From assembly GCA_041569895.1 (NCBI GenBank), contig JBFFXF010000252.1, forward strand, positions 1-11,287: 11,287 bases of DNA, written 5' to 3'. This document shows, in pieces, positions 1-8,774 of this stretch. How positions within the stretch are numbered: the stretch's first letter is position 1; each line of letters begins with the position of its first letter. The notes beneath the pieces are model-generated. The model did not search any database, was not told where the DNA came from, and was given only the letters and a program-made list of their open reading frames with translations. This DNA is from JBFFXF01 sp041569895 (GTDB lineage: Bacteria; Planctomycetota; UBA8108; JACQVS01). Made by a program: the position numbers and the translations under genes.

Positions 1-378
1 GAGGCCGTCGTGGTCGAGCGTGCTGAGGTCCTCGCCGAAGATCTCGACGCGCCCCTCGTCCGGCTCGATGGAGCCGATCAGGTGCCGCAGCAGGGTGGAC
101 TTGCCGCAGCCGGAGCCGCCCATGATGACCACCGTCTCGCCGCGACGCACCTCGAGGTCGATCCCCTTGAGGATCGGCCTGCCTCCGAACGACTTGTGAA
201 GGTTCTCGACGCGGATCACCACGTCCCTGCGTGACTCCGCCTCGGCCTCCGCCCGTTCCTCGGGCGCGGTCGTGGGGAGCTCATCGGCCTGGTCCTCGGA
301 CCGCCGGGGCTGCCGCTCGGGCTGCTCCTCCGGCTCCTCGGTCCTCTCCACCGTCATGTCGAGATCCCGCGTCGGCAT
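1..378 (-). CDS. mlaF: MlaF-type ABC transporter ATP-binding protein (N-terminal part, cut by window edge)
   Basis: The visible 126 residues are the N-terminal part of an ABC ATPase. The nucleotide-binding domain starts near residue 53 (VVIRVENLHKSFGG), and a clear Walker A, GGSGCGKST, lies at residues 87-95, followed by LLRHLIG. The Q-loop, signature motif and Walker B would lie beyond the left edge. It is the last visible gene of a minus-strand operon, 58 bp after the MlaE permease, so it most likely powers MlaE-dependent movement of phospholipid or other hydrophobic substrates across the envelope. The ATG at 378 is preceded in frame by TGA three codons upstream, so the start cannot be further out; an ATG at 357 is the alternative. 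Neither has a strong Shine-Dalgarno. The first ~50 residues form an odd Glu/Arg/Pro-rich low-complexity extension not usual in MlaF. The family is certain; the Mla assignment rests on the neighbour. Confidence 0.9.
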   Translation of the reverse strand, partial: MPTRDLDMTVERTEEPEEQPERQPRRSEDQADELPTTAPEERAEAEAESRRDVVIRVENLHKSFGGRPILKGIDLEVRRGETVVIMGGSGCGKSTLLRHLIGSIEPDEGRVEIFGEDLSTLDHDGL

Positions 379-436
379 GGCGCGTCACCGATCACCTGCT
401 TCGGCCGCAATCGAGCTCACGGAGCACTCACTGAGA

Positions 437-1234
437 TCACATGAAGTAAAAGAACACCGTCGTGAAGATCAGGTCGCTGATGATGATCGTCACGATCGAG
501 CGCACGACCGCGTTGGTCGTCGCCACCCCGACGCCCTCGGCGCCGCGCGTCACGGAGAGTCCCTCCTTGCACGCGATCAGGGCGATGATGATCCCGAACA
601 TCTCGGCCTTCATCAGACCGGTCATCAGGTCGTTGAAGGAGAGCGCCTCGATGGTGCGCTGCCTGTACTCGACGACCTCCATGTCGAGCAGGTAGACGCC
701 GACGAAGAACCCTCCAAGGACTCCCGTGTACATCGCCACGAGCGTCACCAGCGGCATCATGATCATCGCGGCGAGCAGCCGTGGCACGACCAGGAAGCGC
801 ACCGGATTGAGCGCGCTCGCCTCGAGCGCGACGACCTCCTCCGAGACGACCATGGTGCCGATCTCGGCGGCGACGGCGGCGCCCGCGTAACCGGTCATCA
901 CCATGCCGACCAGCAGCGGCCCCATCTCGCGCACCATGGCGACGCCGATGACGTCCGCGACGTAGTCGACCACGCCGAGGAGCTTGAGGACGTAGGCCAT
1001 CTGGAACGCCAGGATCATGCCGACGAAGAAGATGACCAGCGAGACGATGCCGAACGATCTGAGGCTGATCCGCGTCATCTGGACGACGGTCTCGTCCTTG
1101 CGGATCTTCCCCTTGCCGACGAACGGCGCCACCGTCATCCACCAGATGCCGTCGCGCAGCAGGTACCCGAGACTGCCGAGGTAGCCGACGAAGTTGAGCG
1201 TGCCCCTGCCGAGCGTCTGGACGAAGCCGATCAT
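437..1234 (-). CDS. mlaE: MlaE-family ABC transporter permease
   Basis: This 265-residue protein has the standard length and layout of the MlaE/TTG2B permease family (known for phospholipid trafficking between inner and outer membranes). Family-typical segments are visible: VREMGPLLVGMVMTGYAGAA near residues 101-120, then AAEIGTMVVSEEVVALEASA at about 122-141, LNPVRFLVVPRLLA at about 142-155, and near the C-terminus the conserved GAEGVGVATTNAVV. About five hydrophobic membrane segments can be seen, including residues 61-82 and 156-178, and the protein ends in a hydrophobic tail, YFM. The ATG at 1234 lies 11 bp after the STAS gene stop, with GGGTGG just upstream as a moderate ribosome site. 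The short spacing argues for cotranscription with the STAS gene upstream and the ATPase gene downstream. No MlaD, MlaC or MlaA gene is in view; MlaD may follow beyond the left edge. The substrate is inferred from the family only. Confidence 0.95.
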   Translation of the reverse strand: MIGFVQTLGRGTLNFVGYLGSLGYLLRDGIWWMTVAPFVGKGKIRKDETVVQMTRISLRSFGIVSLVIFFVGMILAFQMAYVLKLLGVVDYVADVIGVAMVREMGPLLVGMVMTGYAGAAVAAEIGTMVVSEEVVALEASALNPVRFLVVPRLLAAMIMMPLVTLVAMYTGVLGGFFVGVYLLDMEVVEYRQRTIEALSFNDLMTGLMKAEMFGIIIALIACKEGLSVTRGAEGVGVATTNAVVRSIVTIIISDLIFTTVFFYFM

Positions 1235-1245
1235 CGCGCCACCCG

Positions 1246-1596
1246 TCAGCTCTTCTGCTCCTCGAGCCCGAAGACGCCCAGCAGCTGGGTGATCTTCAGC
1301 GTGTAACGCACGGCCTCGCTCGGGTCCTTCAGGAGCAGCTTCCGGTTGCCCTGCATGAGCAGCCGGAGCGCCTCCACGAAGGTGGCGACGCCGGAGGAGT
1401 CGATGAAGGGGACGCCGGAGAGATCGACCATCACCTGGTCCGGACCCTTCTCGATGACGTCATGGAGGATTCCTCGCAGGGAGGGCGCGACGCGCATGTC
1501 GACCTCGCCCTCGAGGGTGATCATCGCGGTCTTGCCATCCCACTCGATCTCGTGCTTGAGCCCGCGCTCGCCCCTGACGGATTCGGATTCGCTCAT
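1246..1596 (-). CDS. STAS-domain protein (anti-sigma-factor-antagonist-like, in MlaB position)
   Basis: This 116-residue protein is a single STAS domain. Typical elements are ITLEGEVDMRVAP at residues 26-38 and the signature DLSGVPFIDSSGVATF at 58-73. In SpoIIAA-type antagonists the first serine of the DSSG motif is the phosphorylated one; the equivalent here is Ser67, so the protein looks phosphorylatable. It sits directly before mlaE. In the Mla system a STAS protein (MlaB) binds and stabilises the ATPase MlaF, so the position suggests that role, although the DSSG motif is of the signalling type. The start codon overlaps the stop of the upstream lipoprotein gene as ATGA, suggesting translational coupling. 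The first ~12 residues are polar and probably disordered. It could instead be a free anti-anti-sigma factor; gene order favours the transporter role. Confidence 0.9.
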   Translation of the reverse strand: MSESESVRGERGLKHEIEWDGKTAMITLEGEVDMRVAPSLRGILHDVIEKGPDQVMVDLSGVPFIDSSGVATFVEALRLLMQGNRKLLLKDPSEAVRYTLKITQLLGVFGLEEQKS

Positions 1597-2096
1597 GGTC
1601 TCGACATCGCCTCCCGTGCTTCGTGTCGATCGTCGCGCTGCGCCGGAGCGCGCGCCGGGGTCCGCCGGCGCTGATCATCGTGGCGGTCACGCTCGTCGGC
1701 GACCGGCGCGCCCGTCGCGGTCGCGGGCTGCCGGCCTCGTCGATACGCGTCCCACCAATCCTTCCACTTCTCGATCGCCCGGTCGCGCTCCGCGAGGCTC
1801 GAATAGGATCGGAAGCCCGCGTCGAGCCCGGTCAGCCGCCTCATCGCGACCCCGGTGATCAGCCGCACGTCCCCGCTCCGGTGCCTCAGGTTCTCGATGA
1901 GGAGCGGCAGCAGATCGTAGCGCTTCTTCTCGCTGGCGATCACGGCGGCGTTCATGCGGCACTTCGGGTCGTCGTGAAGCAGATCGACGGACGGATCGCC
2001 GGTGCACGGGTTGACACTCGCGCACGATGCCGCGCACGATGCGAGGAACAGCGCGACCGCGGCGAGCGCGAGACGCGAAATCCAGTTCGAGTCCAT
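1593..2096 (-). CDS. HEAT-repeat-like lipoprotein heading the Mla operon
   Basis: A 167-residue predicted lipoprotein. From ATG 2096 the N-terminus reads as a signal peptide with arginine at residue 8, a hydrophobic stretch (ALAAVALF) and a good lipobox, LAS-Cys21. Residues ~44-85 look like one HEAT-type helical pair (LLPLLIENLRHRSGDVRLIT, then AMRRLTGLD). An ERDRAIEKWKDWWDAYRRG segment follows; this helix plus Trp-Trp ending is common in planctomycete HEAT proteins (recalled, not searched). The last ~50 residues are Arg/Asp-rich and probably unstructured. An open frame extends to an ATG at 2237, but that would bury the signal peptide under 47 residues, so 2096 is preferred; GTG 2111 is possible. 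The stop overlaps the STAS start by 4 bp. Its role is unknown. Being first in an Mla-type operon, it may be an envelope accessory factor. Confidence 0.7.
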   Translation of the reverse strand: MDSNWISRLALAAVALFLASCAASCASVNPCTGDPSVDLLHDDPKCRMNAAVIASEKKRYDLLPLLIENLRHRSGDVRLITGVAMRRLTGLDAGFRSYSSLAERDRAIEKWKDWWDAYRRGRQPATATGAPVADERDRHDDQRRRTPARAPAQRDDRHEAREAMSRP

Positions 2097-2426
2097 CCGC
2101 TTCTGTTTCACGATGATCGTTCGCCGTGGTTCCCGAGCCGCGACCGCTGGCCGGCCGACACCCTCGCCGGAAGCGCCATGCGACCCCTCGTGCCTCGAGA
2201 TCGGGACGGTCGCAGGGCCCGGCCACTCTCCCGCCATTTCTCTATCGTCCGGTTGACCGGAGCACTTACCGCGATTCGGGAAAAGTCCGCCGATCGGGTC
2301 TCAACCTCGCGAGTCCGCTTTCCGATAAGGAGGGGTGCGGATGGTGAGGGCGCGCAGGGCGCCCGTCGTGACCATGAAGCGAGGGCGACCGCGGCGGCGA
2401 TCGCTCGCCGGACCAGAGGACTTCGG
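2097..2426. promoter_or_regulatory. Divergent intergenic region between the Mla operon and the lipoprotein-lepB genes
   Basis: About 330 bp separate two divergently read genes, so promoters for both directions should lie here. I find no convincing -35/-10 pair: TTGACC at 2253-2258 is the best -35-like hexamer, but no matching -10 sits 16-18 bp downstream. Two short symmetric sites could be operators: CCGGT-TG-ACCGG at 2249-2260, and ACGAT-G-ATCGT at 2110-2120, 14 bp before the minus-strand start. A perfect Shine-Dalgarno with an out-of-frame ATG lies at 2326-2343 and is listed separately. No RNA gene or riboswitch fold was recognised. That promoters lie here is inferred from the layout only. 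Confidence 0.4.
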
Positions 2427-2535
2427 GTGGGTTTCGCATCGAGGCACCTCGGCTTGCTCGCGGCGTGCGCACTCTGCGGATGCGCCTCGGGCGCCGCGAC
2501 CATCGAGCCGATCGGCCGCGTGCCGATCGCGGTGA
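2326..2535 (+). other. Perfect Shine-Dalgarno plus 65-codon ORF overlapping the lipoprotein start (leader ORF or frameshift trace)
   Basis: TAAGGAGG at 2326-2333 is a full match to the anti-Shine-Dalgarno, with a 7-nt spacer to ATG 2341. The frame opened there runs 64 sense codons to TGA 2533-2535 and overlaps the first ~109 bp of the lipoprotein gene in another frame. The peptide is Arg-rich with no recognisable domain, and after 2427 it is just the shadow of the lipoprotein frame. Options are a short translated leader coupled to the lipoprotein, a lost or sequencing-induced frameshift that once joined this start to the lipoprotein frame, or coincidence. A second ATG at 2374 is in the same frame. 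I do not call it a gene. Confidence 0.3.
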
Positions 2536-3236
2536 CGCTCGAGAAGCTCTGGACGGCCCACGGCGGACTCGACGCCGCCCGTGCCCTCCGGCGTGTGCGG
2601 GCGCGCGTCTCCGTCGAGGGTGACCCGCCGCACATGCGACTCCCGGCGCAGACGATGGAGTTCCAGCCGGACGACTGGAACCTCCTGGCGATCGGCGGCG
2701 ACGAATACCGGCACGTGCTCGACCTCTCCGACCGGCCGCCGACCGCTCGCGCCGAGCAGACGCTCGACTACCACCTGCGCTCGGCCCGCATGCTCTGCCT
2801 CCTGCCGCTCGCCATCGCCGATCCGCAGTGGGAGCTCTGGCAGGACGTCACCGCGGACGAGCCCGACCGTCCCGGGGTCTGGGCCGTGCCGCTCGGCATC
2901 CCGTCACCGCACGCCGCGTACTACCTCGTTCCCGACCCGGCGACCGGGCTTCTCGAGCGCGTCTATTATCGGGTGAGCCACCCGCGCTTCGCGGGCAAGG
3001 TGGTCGTCGCGGAGTTCCGGAAGTATCGCCGCGTCGGCGGCATTCTCCTCGCCACCGAGATCGCGCACTCGCTCGTCGAGCCGGAGGAGACCGACCCACG
3101 CCGCGTGAGGCCCGCCGACCCGTTCGAGCCCGTCGAGTCGGTCTTCGATCCGACGCGGGCCGGTGGCGATGCGAGCGACCCGTTCGCGTTCCCGGTATAC
3201 TGGGTCCTGCGATTCGAAGACGTCGTTTTCGAGTGA
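2427..3236 (+). CDS. Predicted lipoprotein of unknown function (possible LolA-like/DUF6503-like envelope protein)
   Basis: A 269-residue protein if started at GTG 2427, which has AGAGGA 6 nt upstream. The N-terminus reads as a short lipoprotein signal: Arg6, His7, then LGLLAACALCGC, with two possible lipidation cysteines, Cys14 (LAAC) and Cys19 (LCGC). The mature part begins with LEKLWTAHGGLDAARAL at residues 38-54. This 'helix, HGG, helix' opening followed by beta-rich sequence is seen in LolA-fold or DUF6503-type proteins; that link is a family-level guess. Paired aromatics (MEFQPDDWNLLAI, AYYLVPDP, RVYYRVSHPRF) fit an antiparallel beta-sheet protein. The gene ends 3 bp before lepB, so the two are probably cotranscribed. 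The open frame extends far upstream to 1623, but codons before 2427 look non-coding and overlap the opposite-strand operon. The stop is certain; the start is uncertain. Confidence 0.65.
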   Translation: MGFASRHLGLLAACALCGCASGAATIEPIGRVPIAVTLEKLWTAHGGLDAARALRRVRARVSVEGDPPHMRLPAQTMEFQPDDWNLLAIGGDEYRHVLDLSDRPPTARAEQTLDYHLRSARMLCLLPLAIADPQWELWQDVTADEPDRPGVWAVPLGIPSPHAAYYLVPDPATGLLERVYYRVSHPRFAGKVVVAEFRKYRRVGGILLATEIAHSLVEPEETDPRRVRPADPFEPVESVFDPTRAGGDASDPFAFPVYWVLRFEDVVFE

Positions 3237-3239
3237 TCC

Positions 3240-3857
3240 GTGTCCCGCGCCGATACCGCCACTCCCTCGAGGAAGCACCGCGTCCTGCGCCGAACGGTCC
3301 GGCTGCTCTGGGTCGTCGTCGGCGCCCTCGCGCTGCTCCTGGTCCTGAGGGCGCTGGTGATCGCCCCGTATCGCATCCCGACGAGCTCGATGGAGCCGAC
3401 TCTCCTGGGCGACAGCGTCCGGGACGAGCGAGCGGGGGACACCGTCCTCGTCCTCAAGACGGCGTACCTCCTCTCGGGCCCGCGCCGCTGGGATCTGGTG
3501 GCGTTCCGCTCGCCGAAGGGCGGGGCCGACGACGACTCGCCCGGCCTGGTCAAGCGCGTCGTCGGCCTCCCCGGCGAGACCGTCCAGATTGTCGACGGTG
3601 AGGTCTCGATCGACGGCCGTATCGTGGAGAAACCCGCCGGCCTCGAGGAGTGCCGATACCGCCGCAGCGGCCATTTCGGACTGCGCGAAACGACGCTCGG
3701 ACCCGACGAATACTTTGTCCTCGGCGACAACTCGCTGCTCTCGGAGGACAGTCGTCACTGGGGCGCCCTGGAGCGCGAGCGCATCTTCGGGCGTGTGGTG
3801 GCGGTCGTGCTCCCACTTTCCCGGGCGACGTGGCTGGAGCGCGCGGGCGGCGAGTGA
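3240..3857 (+). CDS. lepB: Signal peptidase I
   Basis: A 205-residue type I signal peptidase, which removes signal peptides from exported proteins on the outer face of the inner membrane. One membrane anchor lies at about residues 21-41. Box B is PTSSMEPTL with the catalytic Ser50, Box D is LVKRVVGLPGE with the general-base Lys105, and Box E is VLGDNSLLSEDSRHWG at about 160-175. All key residues are present, so the enzyme should be active. The single anchor and short length resemble Gram-positive or planctomycete forms rather than the two-helix E. coli enzyme. The start is GTG, 3 bp after the lipoprotein stop, with only a weak ribosome site, which suggests translational coupling. The kinase gene follows after 60 bp. 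The adjacent lipoprotein would itself need signal peptidase II, not this enzyme. Confidence 0.95.
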   Translation: MSRADTATPSRKHRVLRRTVRLLWVVVGALALLLVLRALVIAPYRIPTSSMEPTLLGDSVRDERAGDTVLVLKTAYLLSGPRRWDLVAFRSPKGGADDDSPGLVKRVVGLPGETVQIVDGEVSIDGRIVEKPAGLEECRYRRSGHFGLRETTLGPDEYFVLGDNSLLSEDSRHWGALERERIFGRVVAVVLPLSRATWLERAGGE

Positions 3858-3860
3858 CGC

Positions 3861-3913
3861 GCCGGTTGATCCGGCAACCGTCCGTCGCCGTGAGCCCGTG
3901 ACACCTCCGGAGG
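3861..3913 (+). promoter_or_regulatory. Small hairpin and self-complementary ribosome binding site before the kinase gene
   Basis: In the 60-bp gap after lepB, GCCGG (3861-3865) and CCGGC (3871-3875) form a perfect 5-bp stem with loop TTGAT. It is too short, and has no T-run, to call a terminator. Further on, CCTCCGGAGG at 3904-3913 is a 10-bp palindrome whose right half is the Shine-Dalgarno of the kinase gene (ATG 3918). The anti-Shine-Dalgarno CCTCC therefore sits directly against the ribosome site. With no loop it cannot form a normal hairpin alone; its effect on translation is speculative. Confidence 0.35.
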
Positions 3914-3917
3914 AGCG

Positions 3918-7646
<3,729 letters not shown>

Positions 7647-7666
7647 GACCCTCCGGGACCCCGACA

Positions 7667-7694
7667 CCGATGTCCGAGGACCGATGTCCGACGA
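7667..7694 (+). repeat. Tandem 14-bp duplication spanning the aminotransferase start codon
   Basis: Two copies of CCGATGTCCGA(G/C)GA lie head to tail (7667-7680 and 7681-7694, 13 of 14 bases identical). Each contains an ATG (7670 and 7684), and the 14-bp offset puts them in different frames. Only ATG 7684 opens the aminotransferase. ATG 7670 opens a 15-codon frame ending at TGA 7715-7717 inside the gene. The duplication also places GAGGA just 3 nt before ATG 7684, a rather tight spacing for a ribosome site. Confidence 0.7.
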
Positions 7695-8595
7695 TCTCGA
7701 GAGCCAGCAGATCCTGATCAACGTCGACGGCGAGATCCTCGGCGCGGACGCCGCGGTGGTCTCGGCGATGGACCACGGGTTCCTCTACGGCGACTCGGCG
7801 TACGAGACGCTGCGCACCTATCACCGGCGGCCCTTCCTGATCGTTCCGCACCTCGAGCGCCTCGAGCGGTCGCTCGAGCGCATCTTCCTGGAGCCGCCGC
7901 GGACGCGCGCCGAGCTCGAGCGCGAGGTGACGCGCACCATCGCCGCTCACGGGGAGGCGCACGGCACGCAGGGCGACGTCGCCATTCGACTGGTGGTGAC
8001 GAGGGGACCGGGGCCGATCGGCCTCGATCTGTCGCGCTGCCTCTCGCCGCGATTTCTCATCTATGCCTTCCCCGCCAGGATCGTTCCCGAGGAGCACATC
8101 CGCGACGGCATCTCGGTGGTCGTCTCGCACATCCGGCGAAACCACCCCTCGGCGCTCGATCCGGGAATCAAGTCCGGCAACTTCCTGAACAACATCCTCG
8201 CGTACCGCGACGCGCGCGAGGCCGGCGCGCAGGAGGCCATCCTGCTGAGCGCCGACGGGCACGTCGCCGAGGGCACGACGAGCAACATCTTCACGGTGTC
8301 GCGCGGGACCGTCGTGACACCGGGCACCTTCGGGATCCTCGAGGGCATCACGCGCGCGGTGGCCATCGAGCTGGCGCGGGCCGATGGCGTCGAGGTCGAG
8401 GAGCGCGACGTCCAGGTCGAGGAGCTCCTCGGCGCCGACGAGGTGTTCATCACGAGCTCCGGGCGGGGCATCGTGCCGGTGACCCTCGTCAATCGCCTGC
8501 GCATCGGCGACGGTCGCCCCGGTCGCGTCACACGGCGCCTGCTCGAGCTCTACGCGCGACGCGTCGAGGAGGAGTGCGGCCCGGCGGGCGCGTGA
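7684..8595 (+). CDS. PLP-dependent class IV aminotransferase (branched-chain / D-amino acid / ADC lyase family)
   Basis: A 303-residue fold-type IV PLP enzyme. The N-terminal INVDGEIL and the AMDHGFLYGDSAYETLRTY segment (residues 28-46) are family hallmarks, as is RLVVTRG at 102-108. The likely Schiff-base lysine is Lys163 in GIKSGNFLNN, followed by GAQEAILLSADGHVAEG, with the PLP-contacting Glu196 in AEGTTSNIF. ITSSGRGIVPV (256-266) is the usual C-terminal active-site segment. The family transaminates branched-chain or D-amino acids, or makes 4-aminobenzoate. Residues deciding between these cannot be settled by eye, so no symbol is given. It begins 37 bp after the kinase stop and may be read through from it. 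ATG 7684 is chosen because the product then starts a few residues before the conserved INVDGEIL. The near-duplicate upstream ATG is out of frame. Confidence 0.92.
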   Translation: MSDDLESQQILINVDGEILGADAAVVSAMDHGFLYGDSAYETLRTYHRRPFLIVPHLERLERSLERIFLEPPRTRAELEREVTRTIAAHGEAHGTQGDVAIRLVVTRGPGPIGLDLSRCLSPRFLIYAFPARIVPEEHIRDGISVVVSHIRRNHPSALDPGIKSGNFLNNILAYRDAREAGAQEAILLSADGHVAEGTTSNIFTVSRGTVVTPGTFGILEGITRAVAIELARADGVEVEERDVQVEELLGADEVFITSSGRGIVPVTLVNRLRIGDGRPGRVTRRLLELYARRVEEECGPAGA

Positions 8596-8606
8596 ACGAC
8601 GCTACT

Positions 8607-8630
8607 CGTTCCCGCCCCCGTGCCCGTTCC
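8607..8630 (+). repeat. Hexanucleotide tract A (CGNNCC units)
   Basis: Four consecutive 6-bp units of the pattern CG-NN-CC occur just after the aminotransferase stop: CGTTCC at both ends, with CGCCCC and CGTGCC between. It is a short degenerate relative of the larger tracts at 8655-8751 and 10054-10116. No coding frame is supported. Confidence 0.6.
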
Positions 8631-8639
8631 CATCATCGA

Positions 8640-8772
8640 GGGCCCTGGTTAGAGTCCGATGACCGATCGGAGTCCGTATCGGAGTCGGTATCGGTATCGG
8701 TATCGGTCATCCGAGTCGGAATCGGAATCGGAGTCGGAATCGGGCTCGGGTTTCTGCGACTGCCAGGGGCCC
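8640..8772. terminator. Inverted repeat bracketing the convergent intergenic region; possible bidirectional terminator
   Basis: GGGCCCTGG at 8640-8648 pairs with CCAGGGGCCC at 8763-8772 (one bulged G), enclosing ~115 bp. Inside, a perfect 10-bp inverted repeat, GATGACCGAT (8658-8667) and ATCGGTCATC (8702-8711), is nested around part of the hexamer tract. The region lies between two converging genes: 45 bp after the aminotransferase stop and 2 bp beyond the stop of the minus-strand hydrolase-like gene. That position fits transcript ends for both. There is no U-run, so intrinsic termination is uncertain. Confidence 0.4.
8655..8751. repeat. Hexanucleotide tract B (TCGGNN units, about 16 copies)
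   Basis: The stretch is almost entirely 6-bp periodic. Units are mostly TCGGTA, TCGGAA and TCGGAG, with three identical TCGGTA in a row at 8685-8702 and TCGGAA twice at 8716-8727. The phase is kept from 8655 to 8708, broken by one extra base at 8709-8715, and kept again to 8751. Read on the minus strand the units are CGA-NN-C, the same general form as tracts A and C. The substitutions within units mean it is degenerate rather than a fresh slippage product. It fills the spacer between convergent genes; a few units at each end are the most diverged. Confidence 0.85.
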
Positions 8773-8774
8773 AG

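Noticed and set aside
272..1306. 344-codon plus-strand frame rich in His/Asp/Arg opposite mlaE
   Set aside because: It is the antisense shadow of the permease. The His/Asp richness comes from complementing hydrophobic Val/Met/Ile codons.
2253..2281. TTGACC as the -35 of a promoter for the lipoprotein-lepB genes
   Set aside because: No TATAAT-like hexamer lies at 16-18 bp, so only the location, not a promoter, can be claimed.
1623..2426. N-terminal extension of the 2427 lipoprotein back to 1623
   Set aside because: It overlaps the opposite-strand HEAT lipoprotein and intergenic region. A signal peptide and a Shine-Dalgarno support a start at 2427 or close to it.
8655..8751. Possible CRISPR array or iteron-type origin
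   Set aside because: The repeat unit is 6 bp and contiguous with no unique spacers, and no cas or replication gene is nearby.
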